From positions 77,873-134,220 of the forward strand of contig MNCI01038323.1 in assembly GCA_015680685.1 (NCBI GenBank): DNA of 56,348 bases, written 5' to 3'. Shown piece after piece: positions 35,306 to 47,442 of the stretch; the first letter of the stretch is position 1, and every line of letters starts with the position of its first letter. This stretch comes from Gnetum montanum (taxonomy: Eukaryota; Streptophyta; Gnetopsida; Gnetales; Gnetaceae). The position numbers and the translations under genes are program-made. Under the pieces are notes generated by a model. That model made no database searches. It saw only the letters and a list, made by a program, of their open reading frames with translations, and was not told the DNA's origin.

Positions 35306-36169
35306 CTTGTTCAACCTTCCACAATAAGAAGAAGCCTGATCAAGTGATACCTGGTTGAAGCTATGGCACATAATAGTAAATATAATGAAACATGCAATGA
35401 TTATCAAACATTTAGCTATATTCGCAGATTACTAGTTTGAGGTCTTGGCATACTGTAAGCATATTTGAATATGTAACTAATGCCAGGTCTACCAGTTTAA
35501 GGTCGTGGTGGACCGTTAACAAGTTGTAAAATGGTAATGTTACTAGTTTAAGGTCTTTTCAGACCGTTAATAGGTAGGCTTCGTAGAATGTTACTAGTTT
35601 AAGGTCTTTGTGGACCGTGGTACATAGGTTCTTTTTTTTTAATGAAGTTGCTAGTTTAAGGTCTTTGCAGACTGTTAACAGGTATTTTTTCTTTTTTGGT
35701 ATAGTTACTAGTTTAAGGTCTTTACGAACCATTGTGTATGTTTAGATAAGGTTGCTAGTTTAAGTCTTTGTGGACTGTTAACAAGTATATATATATATAT
35801 ATATATTAGTAAAGTCGTTAGTTTAAGGTCTTTACGGACCATAGCATGCAGGCTTTGCATGGGTAGACTTCTAATTTAAGGTGAGGCAAAGTTTTTGGTT
35901 GGGCCCCACCTTTTTGTGAATAGGAATGCTATGCTATCATGGATGTATGACACGCCAGTGCTAACCTACATGGGGCATCCCACATTACTCGGGGTGTGAA
36001 AATGATAAGTTCATTTTCACTGCGTCAGCTATAAATAGGGGTTTACCACTGGTAAACTTGTCATTTTCTTTGTCAAAGCGTAGAGCCCACATTTAGAGCA
36101 TAGTGTGATCATGCCGAGAGAAAGCAAAACAATGTAGTGTAGCAGCCGACAGCATTTGTGCTTGAAGCG
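35306..36169 (+). repeat. Copy C: CTAGTTTAAGG repeat cluster and promoter of antisense gene
   Basis: About nine units of CTAGTTTAAGGTCTTTGxxGACCGTT lie at 35426-35880, spaced 40-65 bases apart, with a (TA)n tract at 35788-35806. They are followed by a TATA-box region and a 5' leader for the antisense gene. There is no ORF. Confidence 0.8.
36029..36037 (+). promoter_or_regulatory. TATA box of the copy C antisense gene
   Basis: GCTATAAATAGGGG is a textbook plant TATA box, about 140 bases upstream of the ATG at 36170. Copies A and B have weaker versions at similar distance. Confidence 0.65.
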
Positions 36170-39100
36170 ATGAATCCTAAAGGCGAACATAAGCACTGAG
36201 GGCTCGCTAAAGTGGATGAAATCAAAGACACTTTGGGATGCCTGACTCAAGCACGCATTGCAGTGCAGGAGGAGACTCCGTCCGCTCAGTAAGTCATTAC
36301 GTTGCCTTTGTTATTTAGATTTCTGCAATCGTTATTATCAAAATCCGCATCTTTTACCATCATTTTGGTCACCGTTTTGGCTACTATGCTACTACGGTTG
36401 CTAGTCAGCCATAGCGGCTATACGAATGTTATGCTACAACCACATGCAGTATCGCCTTGGCTGCCATTGTTACGACTGCCTTGTTGTGGGGGTTTGGGCA
36501 AGCCTACATAGCTTAGCGCATGGCGAGCATAGCATGCCACCTTCAAGAGGGTTCTAGCCTTCTGTGCGATTTGATAAACAAGACATGTGTTTTAATGTGG
36601 TACAATGCGGGTTATTTTTTACAGCCAAATTATGGTTAGGATAGCTGTAGCGCAGTAAACTCTTACTTGTTGCACTTTGTAATGCTTTTTATTGCGATGT
36701 GGTCATACGTTGCAAGGTTCAGTAGGCTTGCCATATTTTTATGTTGTTAAGGATGCAATACCACTAGGTTGCTAAATTTGTTAAACTTGTTAAATGGCCA
36801 TGCTTGTCATATTAATGCATTGATTGTATCGTTGCATTGTTGTATGTCTACTTGTTCCTGTTCATTTGCTACATTACGTGTTATCTAGGCATTGTTGCAT
36901 CATATGTAGTTTGATGACCCTTCTACGCTGTGAAACTTACTTTGTTATTTGTTGTTTTTCTATATGCACTTGTTTGTTTCTTTATATATATATATTGCGA
37001 CAGTGAAATCTTGCTATGTTACATGCAATGGGAATGCCATACTACACTATACGTAATGAGAGGGTTATGCTATGCTACATGCAAACTTTGCTTGTACATA
37101 GTGCTAATGTTTGGTTCTTCATTGGTGCAGGGTTATGTTAAGATCCATTTTGATTGTCCTGGAAATCATAGGAGTCCTATGTTGCCTAAGCGAATCGGTG
37201 GCCAATGTCCCTCCTCCTCATGCACGTGTGGAGAAATAGCCGATCTGGTTCCGAGAGGGTGTGTAGGACTTCCTACAGTTCCTCCTCCAGCACTTTAGTG
37301 TGATCGTTTGATCACACTTGTCGACAAAGACAGTAGCCACAATCACAGAAACCCTATTTCCTGGGGAAAATCAGGGTATTTTGAAATTTCTAACTGATGG
37401 ATCAATTGGGGGCGAGCAGGCAAAAGGTTCTAACCAGCATCCGAAAAGCTTGAGATGCGTAAGCTGGATTTGGGAAATGCCTGAGTATAAGTGCTACCAC
37501 TTATACAACACATTGTTTGTTGCTCGTCATGCGAGAACCATGTTTCAGAACCCACCTTGAACCATTTACTATGCCAACAAGTGTGGTCTATGAAGGTATT
37601 TCATTCTGTAATCCATGCCATGCTAGACACAGGTGTTAATAGTGCATGTGTTCATTTTTTGTGTTACCAGGTTTTTTATTGACAAGAGTGGTCTTCACAA
37701 TGACACAGATGCCTTGGCGTTGGCACAAATAACCCTGTGGGAGTTTTCCTCCACTACAAATGTGCACGCTGGCATGATAGGCCAATTCGGGGGTGAGTTC
37801 AAAACCTATCCAACTCGGTATTCCTAGTTTTATGGGAAATGTAAAGAAGCTAGTTGGTTGGATAGGGAATGGTCATCCCTCAGGTCGATCACCATCGAAG
37901 ACATTTTGGTGGATCTCCCACCATTTCCCATGTCATTCAAATCTAGTATGCTAGAGTGTAAATTCACTGCTAAATGCTTGAGTAGTGTTTATATTTCGCT
38001 AACCCTCTTTCTCTCTTTTTTTTTGTTTCCTATTTGTGAATCTTTTTATCAGCGAAGAATACCCAGGAGGTGACTCTAATTGTCTCCGAGCATGATGAGA
38101 CCAACCTCTTCTTTAGGTACGAGAAGGTGGAGGAGTCCCAGTGTTGGCTCTGTAATGGGACCCCAACCACACTAGTCCATAACCTTCAAGAGGCAGGGCT
38201 TCTGGATGTATTTTTGGCAATTAACCCAAGTGTCCCACCTACGGAGATGCTTTCCCTAGCTGACTCCTTCTCTGAAAAGGTAGACCGCTTCCACACATGT
38301 GTTCATGGTGTACGCATGGTGCTTGATGTCAACAATCAATTGTTTGTGGATCTTTTTGGTGTCTCCTCTGATGGTCTCCCCATGGGAGAAAAATCTAAGA
38401 GTGATGTGCACAATCAGGAGGACATCGAGGAGTAGCTAGGGCCTACCCAGGATCGAAAGGGGATTTTTATGGAAAAAGCCAAGCTATGGGTGGCCAAAAC
38501 GGTTTACCTTGTCTTCCATGCCTGTGCCTTCCCCAAAATGCTATCCTAAGGAAAAATCATTGGGATTGAGCAGGTTGAGATACTGAGGGATGTCATGGAA
38601 GAAGGGACCCATTACAATTAGGCCAAGCACCTTTGCAAAGGCATGCAAGCTAAAATGGTCAAGCTTCGCAGGAAGCTTGAATCATGTTTCAACATGTACC
38701 ATGTCTTTTTCATAGCTTACCTTTGACAATTTGTGGAATTCTTGAAACTCTACAAGAATGGGATCTGGATATTACAAGATCACAGCCATATTTCCAAACC
38801 ATGGATCTGCCAAGTCTTCCATACCACCCAATCTCAGGATCCCCCAGAAGCTATTGGGGAATCGTTCTCAATGATGACCAGGGATCGGGTCGCACGCAAC
38901 TTTTGAGCCAAGGACAACATGGGAGAGGCACCCCCCACTACTATTAGTAGTGTGACAAGGGGGGAATGCCTCATTATAGAGATGGTGACAACAAAATTGC
39001 AACGCAAGAGGTCTCTTCCAATTGAGGAACCTCCCCGCACAAATGAAGGAAGAGGGAAGAAGCTACAACTCAAACTTTGTAGAGTGCAACCTCCAATTGG

Positions 39101-40959
39101 TAAGTTAAGTTTTTTTTTGGTTTTTTGATTTTTTTTTATGTTTTCTACGATGTGTTATGCTAGGTAGCGTAGCACAATGTAGCAATTGTTCCAAGTTGAT
39201 GTTATCTGCTTACTGCGATTACGCTTTGTCAACTAAGGAAGAAGAGGAAGAAGGAGGCAAAGTGGTAACAACCCCTACTATGAGGGCAACTGGCAAAAAT
39301 GTGGATGTTCCTGCTACATAGGAGGGGGCCTCGGCTGGTGAAAAAGGAGCCCCTTCTACAGAAGAAAGGACCTTGGGTGGTAAAGAGGACGTCTCCACCG
39401 ATGAAGAGGAGGCCTCTGCCAACAAAGGAAAGGGCCCAACCAATGACAAAGAGGTCCCCGGTGACCAAGATGAGGCCCCTGCTGATGACCCTTTCGTAGA
39501 GAGTAGCTCAATGCTAGAGGGGCGCATGAGTGTCGAGGATACTACTATGTTACTGGGTTAGCTAGAAGGAGAGGGGCTTCATTTGGATGTTGGTGAGTTT
39601 GATCACATATTTGACAATGTGTTGATGGACGAACCCCCCCCCCCCCCCTGCTATCACCACTAAGGGTTTGCTGGGTAGGAGCTTTACACTATCATTTATG
39701 TTATTCATCAGCCCTATCATGGTTCTCTCCATTTTAACTAACATGTTTTATCGTGTAGTTGATACCACTGTTGGCACCCTCGACCCATCCTCGATCCTCT
39801 TACGACCATGGATTGAAACCCCTAATAAATTTACTTTTATGGAAGGGGTAGTCAATGACATAATCAATCGTGTAAGGAAGGTTGACCCGAAAGTGGGTAA
39901 GGTAAAATGCTACGCTAGACTCTACATTATTGTTGCATTCACTACGCCTCTATGAAAAATGTAGTTCTTTTTATGCATGGTTGGTAGCTTCTCATCTCAA
40001 GTGGGACCCTAAGAGAGCGGTTAAGGTCGATGTCATGCCTGCATTTCTGCCAGAAGTGACCAAGGTTCCTCGTTGCGTATATGACAAGGCAAGCCATTGT
40101 GCTTTGTACTCGACATGCTCCTTGTGGGAATGCAGGCGCATGAACGAACACCTCTAGAAATGAGTCCAGAAGCTTGAGAAGGAGAAGGCCAACCTAATTA
40201 CTGACGTAGGAGATCTTTGTTCCAGAAACGAATTCCTGTTGGCCTGAGATACCAACAATGGCAGTGGGTGCATGGTCGTAATTGACTACGTGAGGTATTG
40301 GATAGCTTTGTGATGCAACAACAAGGTCACCCTTGAGGTAATAGAAAAGTGCATGCAGATGGACCTGTTATCCCAGAAGAACCAAGATTGGAAAGATTAT
40401 AGCACCAAGGTTTACGAATGAGGGCAAACACAAAAAAATCATAAGCATATGTATAAGCTAGAACGTGCCACCTATCATAACCAATACAGGGATTCCTCAA
40501 TCAAGTTACATACTCATGAGGTATTCCTTGATGTTATTGGCACTTCTGGGGCTTACGATAGGTTAATGCAACAGGTGATAGTGAGTGAGTCCCCCGAAAG
40601 GGAAGTGACCCTTCCTGCAGGTGAGACCACCATTACCGTATTTTCTCTCAGACCTCCAAGGTGGACATCCATAGAGAAGGAGAAAGTTGTTGCAAGTGCT
40701 GACTTGGGTGACAGGAATTGGGCTAATATCACAAAAGAGAAGATCTTGCACCACCTAGCGGCAGGCCTGGATCGAATAACCCTTGAAACAGACATGGGGT
40801 TAGCTCAGGTCAGTCATCCTTCGGCGTAGAGACAATTTATTTTGTTGGAGTATTTACTAAAGCTTTAGCTAACTAATCTATTCTTTTATGGTGCAGGATC
40901 CAGGTGAAAACATGGGACCAACTGAAGTAGGAGATGGTGGAATGGGTGAAGGGTCATAG
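36170..40959 (+). pseudogene. Antisense gene, copy C: FCP1/NIF-like plus accessory domain protein, 8 exons
   Basis: Inferred exons: 36170-36288, 37131-37580, 37671-37945, 38053-39099, ~39235-~39592, 39759-39896, 39988-40808, 40897-40959. Most junctions are clear GT...AG (for example 36289 GTAAGT, 37130 GTGCAG, 39100 GTAAGT, 40896 GTGCAG). Exon 2 keeps FLQFLLQHFSVIV, LRCVSWIWEMPEY and NTLFVARH before FQNPP. Exon 4 has FFRYEKVEESQCWL and QLFVDLFGVSSDGLP. Exon 5 is a distinct Glu/Ala/Gly-rich repeat region; exon 8 is short (DPGENMGPTEVGDGG). Intron 1 (842 bp) is longer than in A (303) or B (512). It contains several stops. Confidence 0.75.
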
Positions 40960-41554
40960 CGTAGGAGTTGCCTCTTTTATTTAAACTGAAAAAAAAATGT
41001 GACAAACATTGTTAATTTATGAAAGAAAGATTGGAATGAGAAGAGATCTATTTTTCTCATGTGTTATATGTTGCATTTATTTTTTTGTTTTATTTTATTC
41101 TATTTTTTTATTTATGAATTGAATCAGTTATGAACATCTTATTTTAGTTTTAGCCCATTTCGAGCCGTAGTGATAGTTTAAGGCCATTTTGGGCCGTAGC
41201 GATAGTTTAAGGCCATTTCAGGTCATTGCTAGTTTTAGGCCATTTTGGGCCATAGCGATAGTTTAAGGCCATTTTGGGCCATGTGTAGTTTTAGGCCATT
41301 TTGAGCCGTGTGTAGTTTTAGGTCATTTCGGGCCGTGGCAATGATGGTAAAGGAAAATTTTGCTAGTTTTAGGCCTTAGCAGGCCGTGGTGTGAAGTAAA
41401 CAATGGATGTTATGTAAACAGTTTTAATAATGAGTTAGACACTTAGCATAGACAAATGAATATAAGACGAACAAGGAATAAATGTATGATGAACATTAAT
41501 TGGGTAAGGAACAGTGGAGTTGTTATGCTACACGAGTAACGATCACCCTCGTAA
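40960..41554 (-). repeat. Copy C: GGCC-type repeat cluster after protease
   Basis: About eight units of TAGTTTAAGGCCATTTTGGGCCGT lie at 41145-41390, nearly tandem. The spacer is otherwise AT-rich, with no gene. The place is equivalent to 7215-7350 and 19275-19560. Confidence 0.8.
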
Positions 41555-44500
41555 CTACTTTTTAACCCATCGTGGGTTTTGTGACATGTAAGGCCGAGAG
41601 GCTTTATTGCAGTATTCTTCTACATCGTCGTCTACCACTTGAAAAGGCAACTCAGCCCACACAGTTTCGTTTTCTAAGTTGGCATCTTGGGCTAGCTCTT
41701 TTGTCAAACAGTTAGTGTCGGCAGAAATAGGTACCTCATTCTCAGAGGTTATGACCTCTGAACCCTGCTCCATATCTATGTTATTTATTGCTTGGGTTGT
41801 CACCTCATCACTGTGGATCATCACCTCCCTGCCTAGGTAAGGTAGATGGATTTCCTGATGTATGGGTGAAGAGAAGGCCCTACGCTTGGCTAACCACAAT
41901 CTCTCCAAGATCAAGTTAAACCCGGGCATCTCTTCCACCATGATAAATGTTGCACTTGTGGGGAACTGGTCCCCCGCCACAAAGTTAATGTGGACAGTGC
42001 CTTTGACCACTACCCATTCCCCCTTGAATGAATTTAGACATGACGTTGTCGTGGGTTTGATTTGGTCTACCAAACCCAGTTTGTCCACTATGGGGAATGG
42101 GATGATGTTTGTGGCAGCCCCGTCATCAACATGTACTCTTCGGATCTTATGTTGTCCAATCCGAATTGTGATGAATAGGGGTGTTGTAGTCACCAAACCC
42201 TTTTTAGGGTCTTCCTTAATGGACTCATCATAGAATGTCAGTTGGGATGGCTATGGTTCTTCAAGCGTAGAAGGAAGCATAACCAAATGGATTGCTTTCT
42301 CCTTTGCCGACATGTTCTCGTCAACTGGTATAGACATTAACATGTGAACCAAACCCTCGTGGTGTGCTATGGAAGTCATTACCAAGTCGAATAGGCTCAA
42401 CATTGTGTTCTTTTTCTTTAGAGACTGTTTCACCTAAGTAAGAGCACTTAGAAGGTCTTCTTCGCCTTCCCATTGTTTATTGCCCTTCTCTTCCTCCATT
42501 CGTCCCAGAAGATCAATTTCCTAAGGAGAAGCAATTTTGGGTTTGGGGCTAGACCCTTTCAGGCGAGGTGGCGATGACCGTGCACGTGTAGCAGCGTTAA
42601 CTTTTGGTGATGAGGTGGCCATAGATGTGGAGGATGAAGGAGTAGGCTTGGAAGAACCTGGGGTGGTATGTTCCGTAGCTGTTTCACCTGTCAGATGCTC
42701 TTTCTGTTTCCTTGAACGAGAAGGTTGTGATGTTGTCTTATGCTGGTTTTATGGAATGAGGGCGGTTGAGTGGTTTGGCCCCCTGATGATGAATGGTGTT
42801 TATGGTGTTAGTGCAAGTGGTGGTGCAGTCTTGATTACAAAAGGTGTAGGGGCGGATGTTCGAGGAGGGACCTTAAGGAAAAATGGTTGCTGCAGTGTCT
42901 TTTTTGCTGATGTTGGTGTCGCTACGCTACGTTGGGGTATATGAACCACAAACGGCTATTATGGCAGTTCCAGATTACCATCTAGGCCAACTGTATTAAT
43001 GATGTACCCCGCATTGTTAACGTTGAGGGGGTCCTTGTAAACATGCATGGATTGATTTTTAGGGCAGACGGGGTTGCTTTCTTCTAGCACCAACTTCCCC
43101 TAATCAATCATCCATTGAATTTCATCTTTTAAGGCCAGACAGTAATCTGTGTCATGGCCATAGAGTTGGTGGTAGTCACAGTACCACTCCAGTCTAAAGT
43201 TCTTAGGAACTAGGGGCTCGTTGGGCAAAGCCAAGGAGGGGTTCCTAAGAAGTTCGCAATATCATTGATGCCACTTGGTTGCCTCCTCTAACATATTCTT
43301 GTGTTGAATGTACTCCACCCCTAGCAATTGCTTCAGGAGTTCTGAAGGTTTGATAGGTAGCAAGGTGTACTTGGAGCGATCTTTACGCTCAAAGTTGGGT
43401 TTAGGCAGGGTGGGTGCTTCGGGTGTTGATGTGGAGGGTTGAGCGGCGTTGCCTGGGTTAGGCACTGGGTTTGTTGGTGTTGTGGATGCTTTCTTATTAT
43501 TGTTATTTTTGGGCTAGGCCTCGTTTGCCATGGTGGCCACCATGGCCATTGCGACCTTGCCCTTCTCTTTGTCCTTTTTAGTATGTGTGTTTTTATATGC
43601 AACATAGGCTGGATTCCTATGGGCTTCGGCTACGTCTTGAATGCTTTTTCTCTATGCAAAAGCTTGATTAAGAGAGCACGGGGCTAGGTAATACAGCTTG
43701 GATTTGATGAAATCGTTCACCACCCCCTTGAAGATGCCCAGTAAGTGGGCCTTCGTGATAGGCTCACGAATCTTGTTCAAGGTGGCACTCCACCACTGTA
43801 TAAACCTCTACATCGACTCTAGTGGGTCTTTCTTAACTCCCATCAACTAATCTAGTGTGACTTCAGCCTTCAAGTTATACTTGAAGTGGGTCACAAACTG
43901 GGCTAGCAGCTCCTCTAGTGTTGAGATGGAAGCGCGCGAGAGTGTGCGGTACCAGTCTAAAGCTTTACCTGTTAGAGACATAGCAAAGACACAAATGATG
44001 GCGTGCAGCCATTGTTGTAGTAACAAAGATTTAGATCTAAATGCGACCAAATGTGCATTAGGGACGTCCTCCCCATTGTATTTTGTAAATTGGGGGAGCG
44101 GCATCCCAGGGGGTAATGTAAGCATGGGAACCATCGGGCTGATGGGATCATCATGGTAGAAATCCATAATCTGCACCGTATCAGAACCAGTGGCTTTGAG
44201 GTGCCCAACCTCTTCGGTAAGGGTCTGGATAAGCTGAAATGCTTGATCCAAACCCAAAGACAACATAGATGGTTATGGGGTTGCGGGCGTAACCATCATT
44301 TGTGGCGTAGCATGGGCAGCAGCCTGGCTCATAAGGGAGGTCGTTGGGGCTACCCTTGCAAAGGGTGCTACTTGTGCGGTCCACCACCCAGTGGGTGGTG
44401 CTACTGGAGTGGTGGTAGTAGGTAGTGTTGCAGGGTTGGTCATTTGCATGACCAATGGAATGGGCCACAGTCTCATGCTTGGTTGTGATACCTGCGAGAC

Positions 44501-45350
44501 TTGGTATCTTTGCTGGTAAGGGTGTTGTGACATCTAGTGGGGCTGTGGGGCAGGGAGCGAAGTAGCTGGGATCCACCATGTAGTTAGGGTTGGACCTACT
44601 GTTGATGATGGAACAAATGAAAATGATGAGATAGGAGCAGAGGCTCTGAGCAACTGTGAAGTAGACACGATGTGTATGTAGGGAAACATGGGAGTAACTA
44701 GCACTTGATACGAAGATGGGACAGAATGGGGGGGGAAGGTGCCTGGGTACGAAACTGAGGGAGGTGCTTGCTGATACACTAAAGGTGTAGGATGGCTGCC
44801 CATTACTGATGAGTGTAGATTAAGGTGTATTTTTGGTGATTGCAAAAGGAGTCTTCGCGAAAAGGGGGTTTGACTTGAAGGCCATGGCAAAAGGGATGGT
44901 CACAGGGTAAGTTTGGCCACCCCCCTCAGACTGGGAATCCAGATCTTTCGGCTAGTCTTGGAACACTTCCTTGCAATGGGATAGCATGTCCTGCTCCCTA
45001 GGCCTAGTGACTCATAGCAGTTGATCGAAGATCCACTGATACGTCTCCATCAAGGGAATGGCAACTTCAGGGTTAGGGACAAACTCCTTCCCGTTTCGAT
45101 AAAGGAACTCGAAATTGCATTTGTACTCGAGTTCTTGGTAGTCCAGGAGTAGATCTACCTAGATCTTGGCACAAATAAAATCCTAATGCTCTATATCTTG
45201 TGCCAAGGACTCAGGTGACAAATGTCAAATCCTAAGGGACTAGCATGGCACCATCACTGGGTTAGGTGGCCGCTCAGCACCCATGGTGCTCTGGGCCAGA
45301 AAAGGAGCCTCAAAGCTCGAGGTGGAAACGACGATCATTGTCAGAATCAT
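41555..45350 (-). pseudogene. gag-pro: Copy C gag-protease
   Basis: Start near ATG 45350 or 45338 (MIVVSTSSFEAP). N-terminal region with NGKEF as in copy B; Pro/Thr-rich stretch with TTWWIP and TGWWTAQ (44600-44330); gag core (44266-43700; FTKYNGEDVPNAHLVAF, GKALDWYRTLS); zinc knuckle CDYHQLYGHDTDYC (about 43180-43140, where Cys becomes Tyr in the middle); PF(V/I/F)xx(R/K) repeats (43000-42760); protease (42250-41555; VHVDDGAATNIIPFP, GFNLILERLWL). DDGA agrees with the DxG catalytic site. Frameshifts occur at about 43500-43700 and stops elsewhere. Confidence 0.86.
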
Positions 45351-45574
45351 CTTGCGTAGTGAAAAATGGAAAATTGCAAAATAAGAAACATGGAGATCAA
45401 GAGAAGATCGGAGACTTTTCATCCCACCAGATTCAAAAGGAACCATCTTCATGACCAATCTGCACCACACAATGCATAAAAAATCACAAAAGGGTGTCAC
45501 GTTTACACTAGTGTGTGACAGGGTACAGAGAGCGTGCAGGACTACCCGTAGGACACAGAAAAGGCACCAAAAGG

Positions 45575-45591
45575 CCCTCTTTCTAGTGCCA
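45575..45591 (-). promoter_or_regulatory. Primer-binding site, copy C
   Basis: Element strand TGGCACTAGAAAGAGGG, five bases after the LTR edge. Confidence 0.7.
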
Positions 45592-45596
45592 AAAAT

Positions 45597-47442
45597 TGTA
45601 ACGACTAAAAACATCGGTGGTTGGGACACCAAGAGGTTTCTAAGCAAACAGTTTAACCCTGGATCTGTGCGAGGGCTGTGCTGGAGAAGATGGAAGCAGG
45701 GTGCCTTGAACAGTTTGGTCAATCAGACAAGGACTTAATCGGTGTAATCTTAACCTTACGTAAATGTTCGTTGCAAAAGAGATATGTGCGAGGTAAATTG
45801 ATGATCAATAAATGTGAAATGGAAAAAAAAAGATAATGTAAAACAACGATAATAGTAAAGAAATAGCGAAGCAAACTCAGATGAGAAAATGCACTGCCCC
45901 ACGGTTGCAGATTCAATTCTTTGCCTTGTTTAAAATATGTACAACTAGTTATGCAACGTCGTAGACACATAGAGAACTCAAGGGTAACTAGAATGCTCAA
46001 GGAAATGATCAACTATGCTTTCTGAAGGCCAACTTAAAAGCCAACTGCAGCAATAAGACAACTTTGTTTGCTAAGAAGCCAATCAAGAAGCCAACCAGCT
46101 GATGCAGAAAATCAAAAAAGCCAATCGCTCTTGTCAATGCAAAAAATGCCAACTCTTTGGATGAAAATGTCTATCGAGGTATTTATAGGATTAGCAGCAA
46201 GCGAGAAATGGGGCTTGGATGCCATGTGTCCTAGACCCCATAAGATGCTGACGTTTTCGTACCATGTAGGTGTGTGATGTTGGACATGAATTTGCCTGTG
46301 CTATGACTATACCTCTGAGACTACTTATGCCAAGATCAGTGTGCTAACAATGCAAAATGGAGCTTACACTTGAGGACTACGTCTTCCCTACTCTTACGAG
46401 TAGGGTTAATCGTAGGAACAATATTTTTTTGGGGGCTAACTAGGAGGTGTGCAAACTAGAGTGAAATTGCCAATTCCGCCAAGGAGATGCTAGAATGAGG
46501 AAGATTGCTATCAACAAGTTCTAGAACTACCCGAAGATGCCTTGCTGCTTCCGTACCAGTGTTGTGTTGCTCACGCTATCAAGTTCATTGGCGTAGCGTA
46601 AGTGGTTGCTCACTACGTTGTGCTACGCTATGTAGCATAGCATAGCGTAGCCACTAGTTTTGACTTGAACTTATGCTAAAGCTGAAAACATTTGTCTAAG
46701 GCTTAGTCATGCTAACAACTGCAACTTTTTCTTTTGTGTCAAGAAGCCTTTGAACTTGCTGAACTCATATTTGAAACATCTTTCTTGCTTTTGCATTGTT
46801 GCTACGCTATGTAGCATAGCACAATGTAGCAGCTAGCGTATCGTGCATCCTTGTTTAATTCGTTAATTTCTAGCAAGAAACTTTACTCGAGGTCTAAGAA
46901 CTAAGTGGGGCAGGGAGTTTTTGAACACTGAAGTCTTGTCAAAGTGTCATTTCCTTGTTGGGATCATTTGTCAAGATGGGCCTTTCTACTTTGCTTTTGC
47001 TATGCTGTGCTATGCTACATAGCGTAGCACTTTGTGTTGACTGAATTCTGCTTTGTCTTCGCACACTCACTTTGTCACTTTGCACTTAGATACTTGAGCA
47101 ACTATCTTTCAAGGCTTGCGACGCTACATAGCGTAGCATAGCGTACCAAAATCCTTCACTAAAAAACTTGCCGAACTATTTTTCTCATCCCAAACACTTT
47201 TGGCAACTCCTAGCATAGCTTCTGGGTAGACTATCAACTAGGTCAATTGTCCAGTTGGGCAGGCCAGAGAGTCCATCGAGCCTGTCAGCTCTGGAGATAG
47301 AAAACTTGCTGGATTGGACAATTTGACCTTAGTGCCTACATTTTTCTGCTGAACTGTCATGACGCTACACTTGTGGAAGTCCCTTGCCTAAATTTCAAGA
47401 CCCTGCTGGAGCATGAGGGTCCTGAAATCTTATGGTATTTCA
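45597..47442 (-). repeat. 5' LTR of copy C (1846 bp)
   Basis: Termini TGAAATACCATA (at 47442) and GTTACA (at 45597). A TATA-like CTATAAATACC lies with its core at 46181-46188. The U3 part carries at least four copies of a near-palindrome around GCTACGCTATGTAGCATAGC (46615-46650, 46800-46835, 47000-47030, 47116-47146) and an inverted repeat (47238-47253 with 47315-47332). Confidence 0.85.

Larger units (their letters stand above)
33725..47442 (-). mobile_element. Ty3/gypsy (Tat/Ogre-like) LTR retrotransposon copy C, 5' part
   Basis: Order right to left: LTR 45597-47442, PBS 45575, gag-pro 45350-41555, antisense gene 36170-40959, RT/RNase H 35305-33725. The rest (second RNase H, integrase, 3' LTR) is missing because copy D is inserted at 33725. 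It is more diverged from A and B than these are from each other. Confidence 0.9.

Noticed and set aside
35426-35880. Possible CRISPR-like array of regularly spaced repeats
   Set aside because: Units are variable, spacers are AT-rich and uneven, no cas genes, and the setting is a plant retrotransposon.
37131-37190. Hydrophobic start of exon 2 (MLRSILIVLEIIGVLCCL) as a signal peptide of a shorter protein
   Set aside because: Exon 1 with a conserved MxPK start and good donor precedes it in all copies, and the segment fits the first strand of the NIF-like fold better.
41145-41390. GGCC near-palindromes as rho-independent-type terminators
   Set aside because: They are repeated, lack a U tract and lie in a eukaryotic element; a role in ending transcription is only speculative.
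42537-42944. Open frame of 135 codons on the plus strand
   Set aside because: Shadow of the gag-protease linker of copy C on the minus strand.
45240-45722. Open frame of 160 codons on the minus strand
   Set aside because: It runs across the LTR edge, PBS and leader of copy C; only its end belongs to gag.
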